Below are positions 9,339 through 16,779 of a stretch of DNA of 64,000 nucleotides, piece by piece (position 1 is the stretch's first letter; the number at the start of each line of letters is the position of its first letter). The notes under the pieces were generated by a model, which was not told where the DNA came from, did no database searches, and worked only from the letters and a program-made list of their open reading frames with translations. This stretch comes from Streptomyces sp. AC1-42W (GTDB lineage: Bacteria > Actinomycetota > Actinomycetes > Streptomycetales > Streptomycetaceae), in assembly GCF_003248355.1 (NCBI RefSeq), contig NZ_QKWY01000002.1:1488001-1552000 (forward strand), in the 5' to 3' direction. The translations under genes and the position numbers were made by a program.

Positions 9339-11573
9339 GTGACATCAGCAACGCACTCCACCCTCTTCCCACGTGTCCCGGACACAGCGGACGCCGTCCT
9401 GGAAGGGCTCGACCCCGAGCAGCGCGAGGTCGCCACGGCCCTGCACGGACCGGTGTGCGTGCTGGCCGGAGCCGGTACGGGCAAGACGCGGGCCATCACG
9501 CACCGCATCGCGTTCGGGGTGCGCGCGGGGATTCTCCAGCCGTCGAGCGTGCTGGCCGTCACCTTCACCAACCGGGCGGCCGGGGAGATGCGCGGCCGGC
9601 TCCGCCAGCTGGGCGCCGGAGGCGTGCAGGCCCGCACCTTTCACTCCGCGGCGCTGCGACAGCTCCAGTACTTCTGGCCGAAAGCGGTCGGTGGCGAGCT
9701 GCCCCGGCTCCTCGAACGCAAGGTGCAGCTGGTGGCCGAGGCGGCGGCCCGCTGCCGGCTCCGGCTCGACCGCAACGAGCTGCGCGACGTCACCGGCGAG
9801 ATCGAGTGGGCCAAGGTCACCCGGACCGTCCCTGCCGACTACCCGGCCATGGTCGCCAAGGCCCAGCGCGAGGCCCCGCGCGACCCGGCGGAGATCGCCA
9901 AGGTCTACGAGACGTACGAGGAGCTGAAGCGCGAGCGCACGGTGATCGACTTCGAGGACGTCCTGCTCCTCACCGTCGGCATCCTCCAGGACCGGCACGA
10001 CATCGCCGACCACGTACGCCGCCAGTACCAGCACTTCGTCGTGGACGAGTACCAGGACGTCAGCCCGCTCCAGCAGCGGCTGCTCGACCTCTGGCTCGGC
10101 GACCGGGACAGCCTCTGCGTCGTCGGAGACGCCGGGCAGACCATCTACTCCTTCACCGGCGCCACCCCCGAGCACCTGCTCGACTTCCGTGTCCGCCACC
10201 CCGGCGCCACCGTCGTCAAGCTCGTCCGCGACTACCGCTCCACCCCGCAGGTCGTCCGCCTCGCCAACGGGGTGCTCGCCCAGGCCACCGGCCGCGCCGC
10301 CGAACACCGGCTCGACCTGGTCTCGCAGCGCGACGGCGGCCCCGAGCCCGCCTTCGTGGAGTACGCGGACGAGCCCGCCGAGGCCGAGGGGACCGCCCGC
10401 CGCGTCCGCGACCTGATCGCCGCGGGCGTCCCGGCCGGCGAGATCGCGGTGCTCTACCGGGTCAACGCCCAGTCCGAGGTGTACGAACAGGCCCTGGCGG
10501 ACGCCGGGGTGCCCTACCAGCTCCGGGGCGCCGAGCGGTTCTTCGAGCGCCCGGAGGTCCGCGAGGCGGGCGTCGCCCTGCGCGGCGCGGCCCGCGCCGG
10601 GGGCAACGACTCCCTCCTGGACCACGCGGACGGGCTGTCCGCCGAGGTCCGGGCCGTGCTCTCCACGAAGGGCTGGCACGGCGAGCCGCCCGCCGGGTCC
10701 GGAGCGGTGCGGGACCGCTGGGAGTCCCTGGCCGCCCTGGTCCGCCTCGCGGAGGACTTCGAACGGGCCAAGCCGGGGGCGACCCTCTCCGACCTGGTGG
10801 CCGAGCTGGACGAGCGGGCCGCCGCCCAGCACGCCCCCACCGTCCAGGGCGTCACCCTGGCCTCGCTGCACTCGGCGAAGGGCCTGGAATGGGACGCCGT
10901 GTTCCTGGTCGGGCTGACCGAGGGCATGATGCCGATCACCTACGCCAAGACGCCGGAGCAGATCGAGGAGGAGCGCCGCCTGCTCTACGTCGGCGTCACC
11001 CGCGCCCGGCTCCACCTCACCCTTTCGTGGTCCCTGTCCCGGTCGCCCGGCGGCCGCCCCGGACGGCGGCCCACCCGCTTCCTGAACGGTCTGCGCCCCG
11101 GCTCCACGGGCCCCGGCGGCCGGGGCACGGCGGGCGCGCAGGGGGGCGCGGGCGTCTGGAGCGGCAGCGGCTCCCCGGCCGGCTCGGGGAGCGACGGCCG
11201 GCCGGCCGCGGTCCGGCGCAGGGCCAGGGGGCCCGCCCGGTGCCGGGTCTGCGGCAAGACCCTCACGGTCGCCGGCGAGATGAAGCTGATGCGCTGCGAC
11301 GACTGCCCCTCCGACATGGACGAGGCGCTGTACGAGCGGCTGCACGACTGGCGGGCGGCCCGCGCGAAGGAGATCGGCCAGCCCACCTACTGCGTGTTCA
11401 CCGACCGCACCCTGATGGCCATCGCGGAGGCGGTGCCGGGCACGGCGGGCGAGCTGGCCGTGATCTCCGGGGTCGGCGCGCGGAAGCTGGGCCGCTTCGG
11501 CGCCGCCGTTCTGGACATCTGCGCAGGTGGCGACGGACGCACGGACGGCACGGATGGTTGCGGTGAAAGGTGA
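9339..11573 (+). CDS. uvrD2: ATP-dependent helicase UvrD2 with tetracysteine and HRDC domains
   Basis: A 744-residue SF1A helicase. Walker A AGAGTGKTR is near residue 45, DEYQD near 235 and GDAGQTIYSFTGA follows; HSAKGLEWD is in the second half and YVGVTRARLHL is motif VI. After a Gly/Ser-rich linker come paired CxxC motifs (RVCGKT and CDDCPS, about residues 635-656) and an HRDC domain to the end. This layout is typical of mycobacterial UvrD2, a DNA helicase acting in repair. The GTG start has no clear Shine-Dalgarno, so the mRNA may be leaderless. Confidence 0.88.
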   Translation: MTSATHSTLFPRVPDTADAVLEGLDPEQREVATALHGPVCVLAGAGTGKTRAITHRIAFGVRAGILQPSSVLAVTFTNRAAGEMRGRLRQLGAGGVQARTFHSAALRQLQYFWPKAVGGELPRLLERKVQLVAEAAARCRLRLDRNELRDVTGEIEWAKVTRTVPADYPAMVAKAQREAPRDPAEIAKVYETYEELKRERTVIDFEDVLLLTVGILQDRHDIADHVRRQYQHFVVDEYQDVSPLQQRLLDLWLGDRDSLCVVGDAGQTIYSFTGATPEHLLDFRVRHPGATVVKLVRDYRSTPQVVRLANGVLAQATGRAAEHRLDLVSQRDGGPEPAFVEYADEPAEAEGTARRVRDLIAAGVPAGEIAVLYRVNAQSEVYEQALADAGVPYQLRGAERFFERPEVREAGVALRGAARAGGNDSLLDHADGLSAEVRAVLSTKGWHGEPPAGSGAVRDRWESLAALVRLAEDFERAKPGATLSDLVAELDERAAAQHAPTVQGVTLASLHSAKGLEWDAVFLVGLTEGMMPITYAKTPEQIEEERRLLYVGVTRARLHLTLSWSLSRSPGGRPGRRPTRFLNGLRPGSTGPGGRGTAGAQGGAGVWSGSGSPAGSGSDGRPAAVRRRARGPARCRVCGKTLTVAGEMKLMRCDDCPSDMDEALYERLHDWRAARAKEIGQPTYCVFTDRTLMAIAEAVPGTAGELAVISGVGARKLGRFGAAVLDICAGGDGRTDGTDGCGER

Positions 11574-11585
11574 GAAAAACTCGTC

Positions 11586-11626
11586 GGAAAAATAGTTTGC
11601 GCCCGCCCCAGTCGTCACCATAGGTT
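11586..11626 (+). promoter_or_regulatory. Predicted WblC-responsive promoter of the wblC leader
   Basis: An AT-rich patch (GGAAAAATAG, 11586-11595) directly precedes a -35-like TTGCGC (11597-11602). A -10 TAGGTT (11621-11626) follows after 18 bp. An AT-rich block just upstream of -35 is the known arrangement where the AT-hook of WhiB7/WblC bound to the primary sigma factor contacts DNA. Such AT richness is rare in this GC-rich window. Confidence 0.6.
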
Positions 11627-11737
11627 CTTAACCACGGAAACAGCGGCTTCTCTGGAGCCCTGGCTCTGTGCTGTACTTATCCGAATACGCAGGACCGGCC
11701 CGCCGGTCCCCCGAGACGCCGAGAGGAGGCGATTGAA

Positions 11738-12076
11738 GTGATCAGCATCATCGAGAACCAGAAAATGACCGATCTCTCGGTCGTCTCCGCCTGCTCGCTC
11801 GGCGATCTCGCCCGCTCCTCGAAGTCCTCCCTGCGCGCCACCGGTGTGTCCGGCATCTTTGCCGTCGCTCCGATGTCCCTGGCCGGTCTTCCCGTGCGGG
11901 AGCGCAATGAGCGACCGACCCAGGCACCGGCAGCAGCAGTAGCGAAGGGACAGGCTCCGGCCTATGCCTTTGCGGCCGTCGGTGCGGGAGCGGAAGCCGG
12001 CGTCACCGAGCAGACGAAGCACCACCACACGATGTGGGCCTTCCGTGGGCCTGAACCCTGGAGTGATCCAGCCTGA
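11738..12076 (+). CDS. wblC leader ORF (putative regulatory uORF)
   Basis: A 112-codon ORF lies between the predicted wblC promoter and an intrinsic terminator. Its GTG start is well supported by GAGGAGG (11723-11729) 8 nt upstream. The product is Ala/Ser-rich without a recognisable domain or membrane segment and has a HHH near its end. It stops just before a small hairpin (12071-12086) and the strong terminator at 12099-12140. whiB7/wblC genes are known to have a translated leader ORF whose stalled translation under ribosome-targeting antibiotics allows read-through, so this ORF is likely a sensor rather than a functional protein. The boundaries of the true sensing segment are unknown. Confidence 0.6.
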   Translation: MISIIENQKMTDLSVVSACSLGDLARSSKSSLRATGVSGIFAVAPMSLAGLPVRERNERPTQAPAAAVAKGQAPAYAFAAVGAGAEAGVTEQTKHHHTMWAFRGPEPWSDPA

Positions 12077-12098
12077 TCAAGATCAGGCCGGCGCCTTC

Positions 12099-12140
12099 AG
12101 GGCCGCGGAACCCCACTCGGGAACCGCGGCCCTTTTGTTT
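12099..12140 (+). terminator. Intrinsic terminator/attenuator in the wblC leader
   Basis: GGGCCGCGG (12099-12107) pairs perfectly with CCGCGGCCC (12123-12131). An inner CCC/GGG extension closes the loop, and TTTTGTTTT follows at once (12132-12140). Such a U tract is unusual in Streptomyces. It stands between the leader ORF stop (12076) and wblC (12249), so it should stop wblC transcription unless disarmed. A competing hairpin CCTGAT/ATCAGG (12071-12086) overlaps the uORF stop. Confidence 0.85.
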
Positions 12141-12248
12141 TGTCCCAACGGACGAGACGACGTGAAGGAGCCTCGGGAAAGCAGGACCTGGTACCCAGCC
12201 GCCCCCCGGCCAACAGGCCGGAAACGACCAGACGAGGACACCACCACC

Positions 12249-12626
12249 GTGCAACTCGACACGCACGCCCCGTCCGTACCGCCTTCCGACACGATCTCCC
12301 CGCCCGGCCTCACGGAGGACTCCACCTTGACCCCCCTCACCGCGCTCACCGCGCTCACCGCGCTCGACGACGCCATCGAGAACCTCGGCGTGCCCGTGCC
12401 CTGCCGTGCCTACGACCCGGAGGTCTTCTTCGCCGAGTCCCCGGCCGACGTCGAGTACGCCAAGTCCCTCTGCCGCACCTGCCCGCTCGTCGCGGCCTGC
12501 CTCGCCGGCGCCAAGGAGCGCCGCGAGCCGTGGGGTGTCTGGGGCGGCGAGCTGTTCATCCAGGGCGTCGTCGTCGCCCGGAAGCGGCCGCGGGGCCGTC
12601 CGCGCAAGAACCCGGTCGCAGCGTGA
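12249..12626 (+). CDS. wblC: WhiB7-family transcription factor WblC
   Basis: A 125-residue WhiB-like iron-sulfur protein. The four cluster cysteines are Cys52, Cys75, Cys78 and Cys84 (CxxC then x5 C). GVWGGE at 96-101 is the turn that binds region 4 of the primary sigma factor, and RGRP at 115-118 is the AT-hook that defines the WhiB7/WblC branch. WblC activates intrinsic resistance genes when translation is inhibited and activates its own promoter. The GTG start at 12249 is preceded only by a weak AGGA-like site; an upstream in-frame extension is open but lies across the terminator. The repeated TALTALTAL segment (residues 31-39) is unusual. Confidence 0.93.
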   Translation: MQLDTHAPSVPPSDTISPPGLTEDSTLTPLTALTALTALDDAIENLGVPVPCRAYDPEVFFAESPADVEYAKSLCRTCPLVAACLAGAKERREPWGVWGGELFIQGVVVARKRPRGRPRKNPVAA

Positions 12627-12811
12627 CCGCCGATCTGGGGGTCCCGGCCCCCAAGCCCATGAAGCGCATCGGAACCATCGACCGTCCCCTCACCCGCGAT
12701 CCCCGAAACCAGGCCCCCATGTCCCTCCCCACCGCCGAGCCCGCAGGCTCCGCGACCCAAGACGTCACCATCATCGGCGCGAGCGACTCGCGTCAGAACA
12801 GGACCCGCGAA

Positions 12812-12982
12812 ATGCAACTCATCCCAGAAGCCCTGGCGCGTGCGCATATGCACGACCGCATGCGTGAAGCCGACGCGGACCGCCAGGCCGTGCGCCTGAT
12901 CTCCGCGCGGCGGATGCAGCGCCGGGCGGAGCGCGCCTCGATGCGCGCCCGCCGGGCGCTGGCCATGGCCGTCATGCACTGA
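12812..12982 (+). CDS. Small basic conserved-type protein
   Basis: A 56-residue ORF starting with ATG after AGGA (12800-12803, 8-nt spacing). The sequence is helical and rich in Arg, Ala and Met (RRMQRRAERASMRARRAL), with no cysteine or membrane segment. I recognise no domain. It follows wblC by 185 nt on the same strand and ends before a strong hairpin, so it could share the wblC transcript. A longer in-frame version starting further upstream is open, but it has no better start signal. Confidence 0.55.
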   Translation: MQLIPEALARAHMHDRMREADADRQAVRLISARRMQRRAERASMRARRALAMAVMH

Positions 12983-13080
12983 GCCGACGGCCGGCCACGG
13001 AGGCTCCCGCCGGAGCGCAGCCGCTCTCTGCGCCCCGGCGGGTCACACACCTCCGGCGACACCACGCATCGGTACCCCTG

Positions 13081-13118
13081 CCTCGGGGCCGGTCCCTCCA
13101 CGGGGACCGGCCCCGAGG
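13081..13118. terminator. Bidirectional hairpin between wblC region and ABC1 gene
   Basis: A perfect 16-bp stem (13081-13096 with 13103-13118) closes a 6-nt loop. It lies between the convergent small ORF (ends 12982) and the ABC1 kinase gene (ends 13138), so it can serve both. There is no U tract, as is common for Streptomyces terminators. Confidence 0.7.
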
Positions 13119-13137
13119 CCGTTTCGGGACGCCCCCG

Positions 13138-14637
13138 CTAGCCCGCGTCCACGGCTTCGGCCGGGGTGTCCTCCGCGCCCGCGTCCTGCTGCGCGGGCAG
13201 GCTCTCCCGCGCCCCCGCGCGGTCCTCCTCCGCGTCCTCGGGCGGCAGGAAGCCCGGCAGCCAGGACTCCAGTTCGTCGCGCAGCCGGACCGTCGCACCC
13301 AGCTGGCACAGCACCCCGATCGTGCTCAGCGTCACCCGGTGTATCAGCAGATACGACGGCGGCAGGTTCAGCTGCTTGCCCAACTGGTGGGCGGGGGAGC
13401 GCGGATCGGCTATCCGGGCGGCCTGATTGCGCATCCAGCCCCGGCTGAACGTGAACTCCTCCACCTCGGCCGGCTCGATGATCGGCAGCAGATAGTCCAG
13501 CACCGCGTCCGGCTCCAGGTCGATGGATTCCTTGACGAACCCCTCCGCCCGCAGCCTCTCGTACACCGCGTCCGCGTCGCCCCGCAACGCCAGCCGCAGC
13601 GCGTCCCCGATGGTCTGCGGCAGCCCGCCCGGCAGCCGGTCCACCGTCCCGAAGTCGAGCACCCCCAGCCGCCAGGAACCGGCGTCCCCGGCCTCCAGGT
13701 CCGCACCGTCCGCGCCCGCGCCGGCCTCCTCGTCGACCGCGGCCTCCGCGCCCGCACCGGCCGGTGGCAGCAGCCGGAAGTTGCCCGGATGCGGGTCGGC
13801 GTGCAGCAGCCCCGTGCGCGCGGGGCCGGAGAAGAGGAACCTGGCCAGCAACTGGCCGGCCCGGTCACGCTGCTCGGCCGTACCCCCGGCGATCACCTCG
13901 GCCAGCGGCACACCGTCGATCCACTCGGTGACCAGCACCTGCGCGGACTGATGGACCACCTCGGGCACCACCACATCGGGGTCGTCCGCGAACTCCTCGG
14001 CGTGCGCCCGCTGGGAGAGGGCCTCCTGCTCGTAGTCCAGCTCCTCCGACACCCGGTCGCGCAGCTCGGTGATGAGCGGCTTGATGTCCATGCCCGGCAC
14101 CAGCGGGCCCAGCAGCCGGGCGAACCGGCTGAGCTGCGTCAGGTCCGACAGGAGCGCCTCGCCCGCGCCGGGGTACTGCACCTTCACGGCCACGTCCCGG
14201 CCGTCGTGCCACACCGCCCGGTGCACCTGGCCGATCGAGGCGGCGGCCGCGGGCTTGTCGTCGAAGGTCAGGAACAGCTCGCGCCACTCCTCGCCCAGCC
14301 GCTCCGCCAGCACCGCGTGCACCGTGGCACTCGGCAGGGGCGGGGCCGCCTCCTGGAGCTTGGTCAGGGCCGCGCGGTAGGGCCCCGCGACCTCCTCGGG
14401 CAACGCGGACTCGAAGACGGACAGGGCCTGGCCCAGCTTCATCGCCCCGCCCTTCAGCTCCCCGAGGACCTTGAAGAGCTGGTCGGCGGTGCGCTGCTGC
14501 ACCTCCCGGGCCACCAGCTCCGCCGACTTGCCGCCGATGCGCTTGCCCAGGCCCCAGGTGGCGCGGCCCGCGAACCCCAAAGGCAGCGCGGCCAGCTTGG
14601 CGGTACGGGTGACCGCCTTCCGGGGAAGATCAGACAT
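13138..14637 (-). CDS. ABC1/UbiB-family atypical kinase
   Basis: A 499-residue protein with the ABC1 family motifs: GGAMKLGQALS (the KxGQ motif, about residues 60-70), AASIGQVHRA, AVKVQYPG with the catalytic-core lysine, HADPHPGNF and LDFGTVDR (DFG). Members such as UbiB/AarF/COQ8 support quinone biosynthesis or other lipid-linked roles; the substrate here is unknown. An acidic low-complexity insert (about residues 290-325) and an acidic tail are lineage-specific. It is followed 3' by the wblC-side hairpin, and the ThiF-like gene lies 41 nt upstream on the same strand, so both are likely co-transcribed. Confidence 0.88.
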   Translation of the reverse strand: MSDLPRKAVTRTAKLAALPLGFAGRATWGLGKRIGGKSAELVAREVQQRTADQLFKVLGELKGGAMKLGQALSVFESALPEEVAGPYRAALTKLQEAAPPLPSATVHAVLAERLGEEWRELFLTFDDKPAAAASIGQVHRAVWHDGRDVAVKVQYPGAGEALLSDLTQLSRFARLLGPLVPGMDIKPLITELRDRVSEELDYEQEALSQRAHAEEFADDPDVVVPEVVHQSAQVLVTEWIDGVPLAEVIAGGTAEQRDRAGQLLARFLFSGPARTGLLHADPHPGNFRLLPPAGAGAEAAVDEEAGAGADGADLEAGDAGSWRLGVLDFGTVDRLPGGLPQTIGDALRLALRGDADAVYERLRAEGFVKESIDLEPDAVLDYLLPIIEPAEVEEFTFSRGWMRNQAARIADPRSPAHQLGKQLNLPPSYLLIHRVTLSTIGVLCQLGATVRLRDELESWLPGFLPPEDAEEDRAGARESLPAQQDAGAEDTPAEAVDAG

Positions 14638-14678
14638 ATGCCCCTCCAGTTCCCAGACTGCCGCGCTGCGTGCGGCGG

Positions 14679-15860
14679 TTACCCGGCCATTGTGTCGTGC
14701 GCCGTACCGGCTGCGGAGGCTCGCACCCCCTCAGTCTGACCGGCCGCCCCACAGGGACAGTCGAGATGCGCCCCGATCCGCTGCGACCGCCAGTCCAACA
14801 GCGGCAACGCGGCCTCCCACCGGGCGCCGGTGCTCGCGGGCAGCTCGCCGTCGAGGAAGGACAGCGCGTGCGCCGCCGCCAGCCCGGCCACCGCCGTCGC
14901 CAGGCCCAGGTCGCACGCCTGCACGGCGCGCCGCCGCCCGGACTGCCACTGCGCCAGCATCCGCGGCCACTGCGGGTCCCGGTCGCGCCGGTTCAGATGG
15001 AGGCAGCTCGCGCAGGCCGTGCCGCCGGGCAGGACCAGCGGCCCGACGAACCCGGTGGCCTCCAGCACACCCGCGTACAGATGGGGGGTGCCCGAGGCGA
15101 CCCACGGCTCGGCGGTGCCCGGATCGGGGACGTACCCGCCGAAGCCGTCGCGCGGGGCGACCACGATCAGCGAGAGCCCGGGCTCCCGTGCGCCCGGTCC
15201 GGCGCCCCCGGCCCCCGGCGCCCGCGGTCCCGGACCGGGCGCGGCGCGGCGGACCAGCTGCCGGGCCGCCACATCGCGGCGCTCCCCGACCGCCGAGGCC
15301 GGCAGCCCGCCCGGCGCCACATCGCCCGGCTCCGCACAGCCGCCGTCCAGCACCTCGACCCGGCCCACCCCGGCCCCGGAGAGCACCGCCGCGACGGCCG
15401 CCCCGACCCGGCCCGCGCCGCGCACCTGCACCCGCATCGAGCGGCGGGCCGCCAGTCTGCGCGCCCCGCCACCGGGCTCGGAGTGCACCACGGAGAGCGA
15501 CGCCAGATCCGGGCGGTGACGCTCCAGGACATCCGCCCGTTCGCGCAGTGCGTCCGCCTCCGGGCCGCCCGCCCGTACGTCGTCCACCAGGCCCGCGTCC
15601 ATCAGCCGCAGCACCAGCGTGTCCACATGACGCTCGCTCAGGTCCATTGCTCTCGCCTCCTCACGCAGCAGGGCCATGCCTCTGGTGCCGTCGAGCAGTT
15701 CCATGAAACAGCCCGTCGCGATATCCATCGGGCCGACCTTCACCGCATGTGCGGGCGTCACTCCGAATTGCACGGTGTCCCCGTCCCGCCATGCGCGGCG
15801 CAGTGCGGGCTTCAACATCGGATGCACGGCTTCCCCCGGTCTGTGCGGCCGCTCTGTCAC
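14679..15860 (-). CDS. ThiF/E1-like nucleotide-binding protein
   Basis: A 393-residue protein with a ThiF-type Rossmann core, RGAGRVGAAVAAVLSGAGVG (about residues 143-162). Two Cys pairs, CASC (near residue 305) and CPC (near 370), would form the structural zinc site of E1-like enzymes. The N-terminal 90 residues resemble the winged-helix peptide-binding part of cyclodehydratase partner proteins. The canonical adenylation arginine/aspartate motif is not obvious, so catalysis is uncertain. No YcaO gene, precursor peptide or sulfur carrier is nearby, so a RiPP role is not supported. The start is either GTG 15860 or the internal ATG 14 codons downstream. Confidence 0.7.
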   Translation of the reverse strand: MTERPHRPGEAVHPMLKPALRRAWRDGDTVQFGVTPAHAVKVGPMDIATGCFMELLDGTRGMALLREEARAMDLSERHVDTLVLRLMDAGLVDDVRAGGPEADALRERADVLERHRPDLASLSVVHSEPGGGARRLAARRSMRVQVRGAGRVGAAVAAVLSGAGVGRVEVLDGGCAEPGDVAPGGLPASAVGERRDVAARQLVRRAAPGPGPRAPGAGGAGPGAREPGLSLIVVAPRDGFGGYVPDPGTAEPWVASGTPHLYAGVLEATGFVGPLVLPGGTACASCLHLNRRDRDPQWPRMLAQWQSGRRRAVQACDLGLATAVAGLAAAHALSFLDGELPASTGARWEAALPLLDWRSQRIGAHLDCPCGAAGQTEGVRASAAGTAHDTMAG

Positions 15861-16027
15861 GGCTGTGCGAGTTCCATTGACAGAATGCGACGGCCCGCCG
15901 GGACGTGCGGAAAGTTATCCACAGGTGCGGGGTATTAGTCGTTCAAATGGTGCATGGTGTGGAGTCGATCACGGCTGACCGTGCCGGAGGCGGGACTTCC
16001 CGCAGGTGCAGCGGGTAACGTCGAGGT

Positions 16028-16648
16028 ATGCCAGCGGACCCGTCGCCCGGCCTCGCCGGGGAGCCTGCCGTGCCCGAATCCGGATCACGCCGGCGCGGTG
16101 CCGACCCGGCCCGCCGCGCCCCGGCGACGAGCGCGGTCGAGGTCCGCAGGAGCGCCCGGCGCAGCAGAACCGTCTCCGCCTACCGCGAGGGCGATCGCAC
16201 GATCGTGCTCATCCCGGCCCGGATGTCCGAGGCCGAGGAGCGGCGCTGGGTGGATGTGATGCTGGGCAAGCTCGCCGCCCAGGAGAGCCGGCGCATCCCC
16301 GGCGACACGGAGCTGGCCGAGCGCGCGGAGCGGCTGTCCGCCCAGTACTTCGGGGGCCGGGCGATGCCCGCGTCGGTGCGGTGGGTGACCAACCAGAACA
16401 CCCGGTGGGGCTCCTGCACCCCGGCCGAGGGCAGCATCCGGCTGTCGCACCGGCTGCAGGGCATGCCGGAGTACGTCGTGGACTATGTGCTGGTCCACGA
16501 GCTGGCACACCTCCTGGTGCCGGGGCACGGGCCGCGGTTCTGGCGGCTGCTGGACGCCTACCCGCGCACCGAACGGGCCCGCGGCTATCTGGAGGGTGTG
16601 GCGGCGGCCGGACGGCTGCCGCATCTGCCGGCCGCGCGCGGCGAGTGA
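16028..16648 (+). CDS. YgjP-like (DUF45) zinc metallopeptidase
   Basis: A 206-residue protein whose C-terminal half has the YgjP/DUF45 signature: NTRWGSCTPAEGSIRLSHRL, then VLVHELAHLLVPGHGPRFW, giving the HExxH zinc motif and the third ligand HGPRFW. Family members resemble SprT/M48 gluzincins and are often next to restriction or repair genes, but their substrates are not established. The N-terminal 55 residues are basic and probably disordered. It diverges from the ThiF-like gene, with a 167-bp shared intergenic region. Confidence 0.82.
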   Translation: MPADPSPGLAGEPAVPESGSRRRGADPARRAPATSAVEVRRSARRSRTVSAYREGDRTIVLIPARMSEAEERRWVDVMLGKLAAQESRRIPGDTELAERAERLSAQYFGGRAMPASVRWVTNQNTRWGSCTPAEGSIRLSHRLQGMPEYVVDYVLVHELAHLLVPGHGPRFWRLLDAYPRTERARGYLEGVAAAGRLPHLPAARGE

Positions 16649-16779
16649 CGTGTGGTGGCACCGGGTGAGCGGGGTCGGTTGTTTGTGTACCGGGTCTGTA
16701 CCGGCTTCGCCCGGGGCCGGAGTTTACGGATAGCCTGACGCGACGCATTCACCTTCCGGATGGGGGACGGTCGTTACGC

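Noticed and set aside
9345..11621. A 758-codon minus-strand open frame over uvrD2
   Set aside because: It mirrors uvrD2 codons and has no recognisable motif; uvrD2 has all helicase motifs.
11615..12028. Minus-strand ORF over the wblC leader
   Set aside because: It is antisense to the leader ORF, which has a strong ribosome site, and the terminator orientation supports plus-strand transcription.
14679..16648. A RiPP (azole-forming) cluster around the ThiF-like gene
   Set aside because: No YcaO cyclodehydratase, dehydrogenase, precursor peptide or transporter is nearby.
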